NCBI GenBank assembly: GCA_029062165.1
Contig: JAIDQQ010000007.1
Coordinates: 51,482 to 115,481, forward strand
Direction: 5' to 3'
Source: Ruminococcus sp.
Lineage (GTDB): Bacteria; Bacillota; Clostridia; Oscillospirales; Ruminococcaceae
Length of the DNA: 64,000 nucleotides
How positions within the stretch are numbered: position 1 is the first letter of the stretch; every line of letters starts with the position of its first letter. Under the pieces are notes generated by a model. The model saw only the letters and a program-made list of their open reading frames with translations, made no database searches and was not told the DNA's origin. The position numbers and the translations under genes were made by a program. Shown here piece after piece: positions 63,598 through 64,000 of the stretch.

Positions 63598-63626
63598 ATT
63601 ATAACATATTCTTTATTCGATTTCAA
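63598..63626 (-). promoter_or_regulatory. Promoter of the uridine kinase-like gene
   Basis: TTGAAA and TATAAT are separated by 17 bases on the minus strand. Confidence 0.65.
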
Positions 63627-63654
63627 TTGGTTTTATGTATAAATTTACAGAAAA

Positions 63655-63680
63655 ATCCCCCTCACCGTAGTGAGAGGGAT
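63655..63680 (-). terminator. Terminator of the Thr-rich surface protein gene
   Basis: ATCCCTCTCAC pairs with GTGAGGGGGAT around a 4-base loop, followed by TTTTT on the minus strand. Confidence 0.85.
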
Positions 63681-63688
63681 TCTTTTAA

Positions 63689-64000
63689 TTACTTGTCGTC
63701 ATCTTTTCTTGAACGTGTTACTAAAGCTGTACCTGTTGCGAGTGTAAGAAGAAGTATTGTCATACCCATGCCCTTATCACTTGTCTGAGGTGCGGACTTG
63801 TTACTTCTGGTAGTAGTTGTTGTTCTTGCTGTAGTTCTTGTAGTAGTTGTTGTAGTTCTTGATGTTGTTGTTCTTGTAGTAGTTGTTGTTTCTGTATCGC
63901 CGGTTGTAGTTGTGGTTGTTGTTTCAGCAACTGCACTGATACTTGATAATATTGTAGTGGTTGTTTCTGTAGTTGTTTCTGTAGTTGTTTCTGTGGTTGT
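63689..64000 (-). CDS. Thr-rich cell-wall surface protein, C-terminal fragment with sorting-type tail
   Basis: Only the last 103 residues lie in the window. A long low-complexity region of TTTE and TTTTR repeats is followed by NKSAPQTSDKGMGMTILLLT and then LATGTALVTRSRKDDDK. This matches the layout of a sortase signal: a PQTSD-type motif, a hydrophobic helix and a charged tail. The motif differs from classical LPxTG, so the sortase class is uncertain. Beyond 64000 the gene continues. Confidence 0.7.
   Translation of the reverse strand, partial: TTTETTTETTTETTTTILSSISAVAETTTTTTTGDTETTTTTRTTTSRTTTTTTRTTARTTTTTRSNKSAPQTSDKGMGMTILLLTLATGTALVTRSRKDDDK

Overview
The window looks like the chromosome of a low-GC Gram-positive anaerobe, most likely a Ruminococcus-type member of the Oscillospiraceae. 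The evidence is the gut-clostridial gene content: type-2 LeuA under a leucine T-box, GTP-type PEP carboxykinase, HydE, the spore-germination protease Gpr, BspA-like leucine-rich-repeat (LRR) proteins with dockerin modules, BIG2 and Thr-rich surface linkers, and strong GGAGG ribosome binding sites with consensus -35/-10 promoters. The genus is an inference; there is no rRNA in the window. I saw no phage, transposase, integrase, tRNA or CRISPR array.

Layout. 1-2.4 kb: the start of infB and the rimP-nusA-rnpM-ylxQ operon (minus). 2.7-8.0 kb: three plus-strand surface genes (an orphan solute-binding lipoprotein, a large polytopic membrane protein, a BIG2 protein). 8.0-25.3 kb: one long minus-strand run carrying the isoleucine/valine/leucine pathway in the order ilvB-ilvN-ilvC, chorismate mutase, a small zinc protein, ilvD, an insert of seven small genes (five proteins of 139-213 aa, including a SMI1/KNR4-like protein, a GNAT and a paralog pair, plus two roughly 26-residue membrane peptides), leuC-leuD, a second paralog pair, leuB, a DUF815 ATPase, ilvA-ridA and nadA-hydE. 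ilvB is preceded by a branched-chain-residue-rich leader peptide, a palindrome and a terminator-like hairpin, which suggests attenuation. leuA lies 13 kb away and has a T-box leader.

25.8-36.4 kb: a zinc-ribbon membrane protein, a YitT transporter, a four-gene glycan synthesis/export operon (ABC-2 permease, ATPase with Wzt-like C-terminus, FkbM methyltransferase, tandem GT4), then an exonuclease, a cysteine-cluster protein and a Nudix hydrolase. 36.4-46.5 kb: a secreted-protein region with a protein built almost entirely of dockerin-like repeats, a small secreted protein with a duplicated promoter and signal region, and four LRR-dockerin proteins, interleaved with leuA and rplJ-rplL. Most of these genes share TTGAC(A/T)-17-extended -10 (TGN-TATAAT-like) promoters.

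46.9-64 kb: pckG, a small unknown gene, a CNNM/CBS protein, a cytidylate-kinase-like protein, a DUF421-DUF4363 pair, a zinc-ribbon protein, a VanY-type D,D-carboxypeptidase with a small downstream gene, an MMPL transporter plus an 857-residue xxxLxxG-repeat partner divergent from a TetR regulator with three near-identical operators between them, rpsT, gpr, a uridine-kinase-like gene, and the C-terminal end of a Thr-rich wall-anchored protein.

The most interesting parts are the small-protein insert in the branched-chain amino acid run, the ilvB leader, the all-dockerin protein with its duplicated 5' region, and the TetR-controlled MMPL/repeat-protein module. All functional names rest on my reading of motifs; no database search was run.
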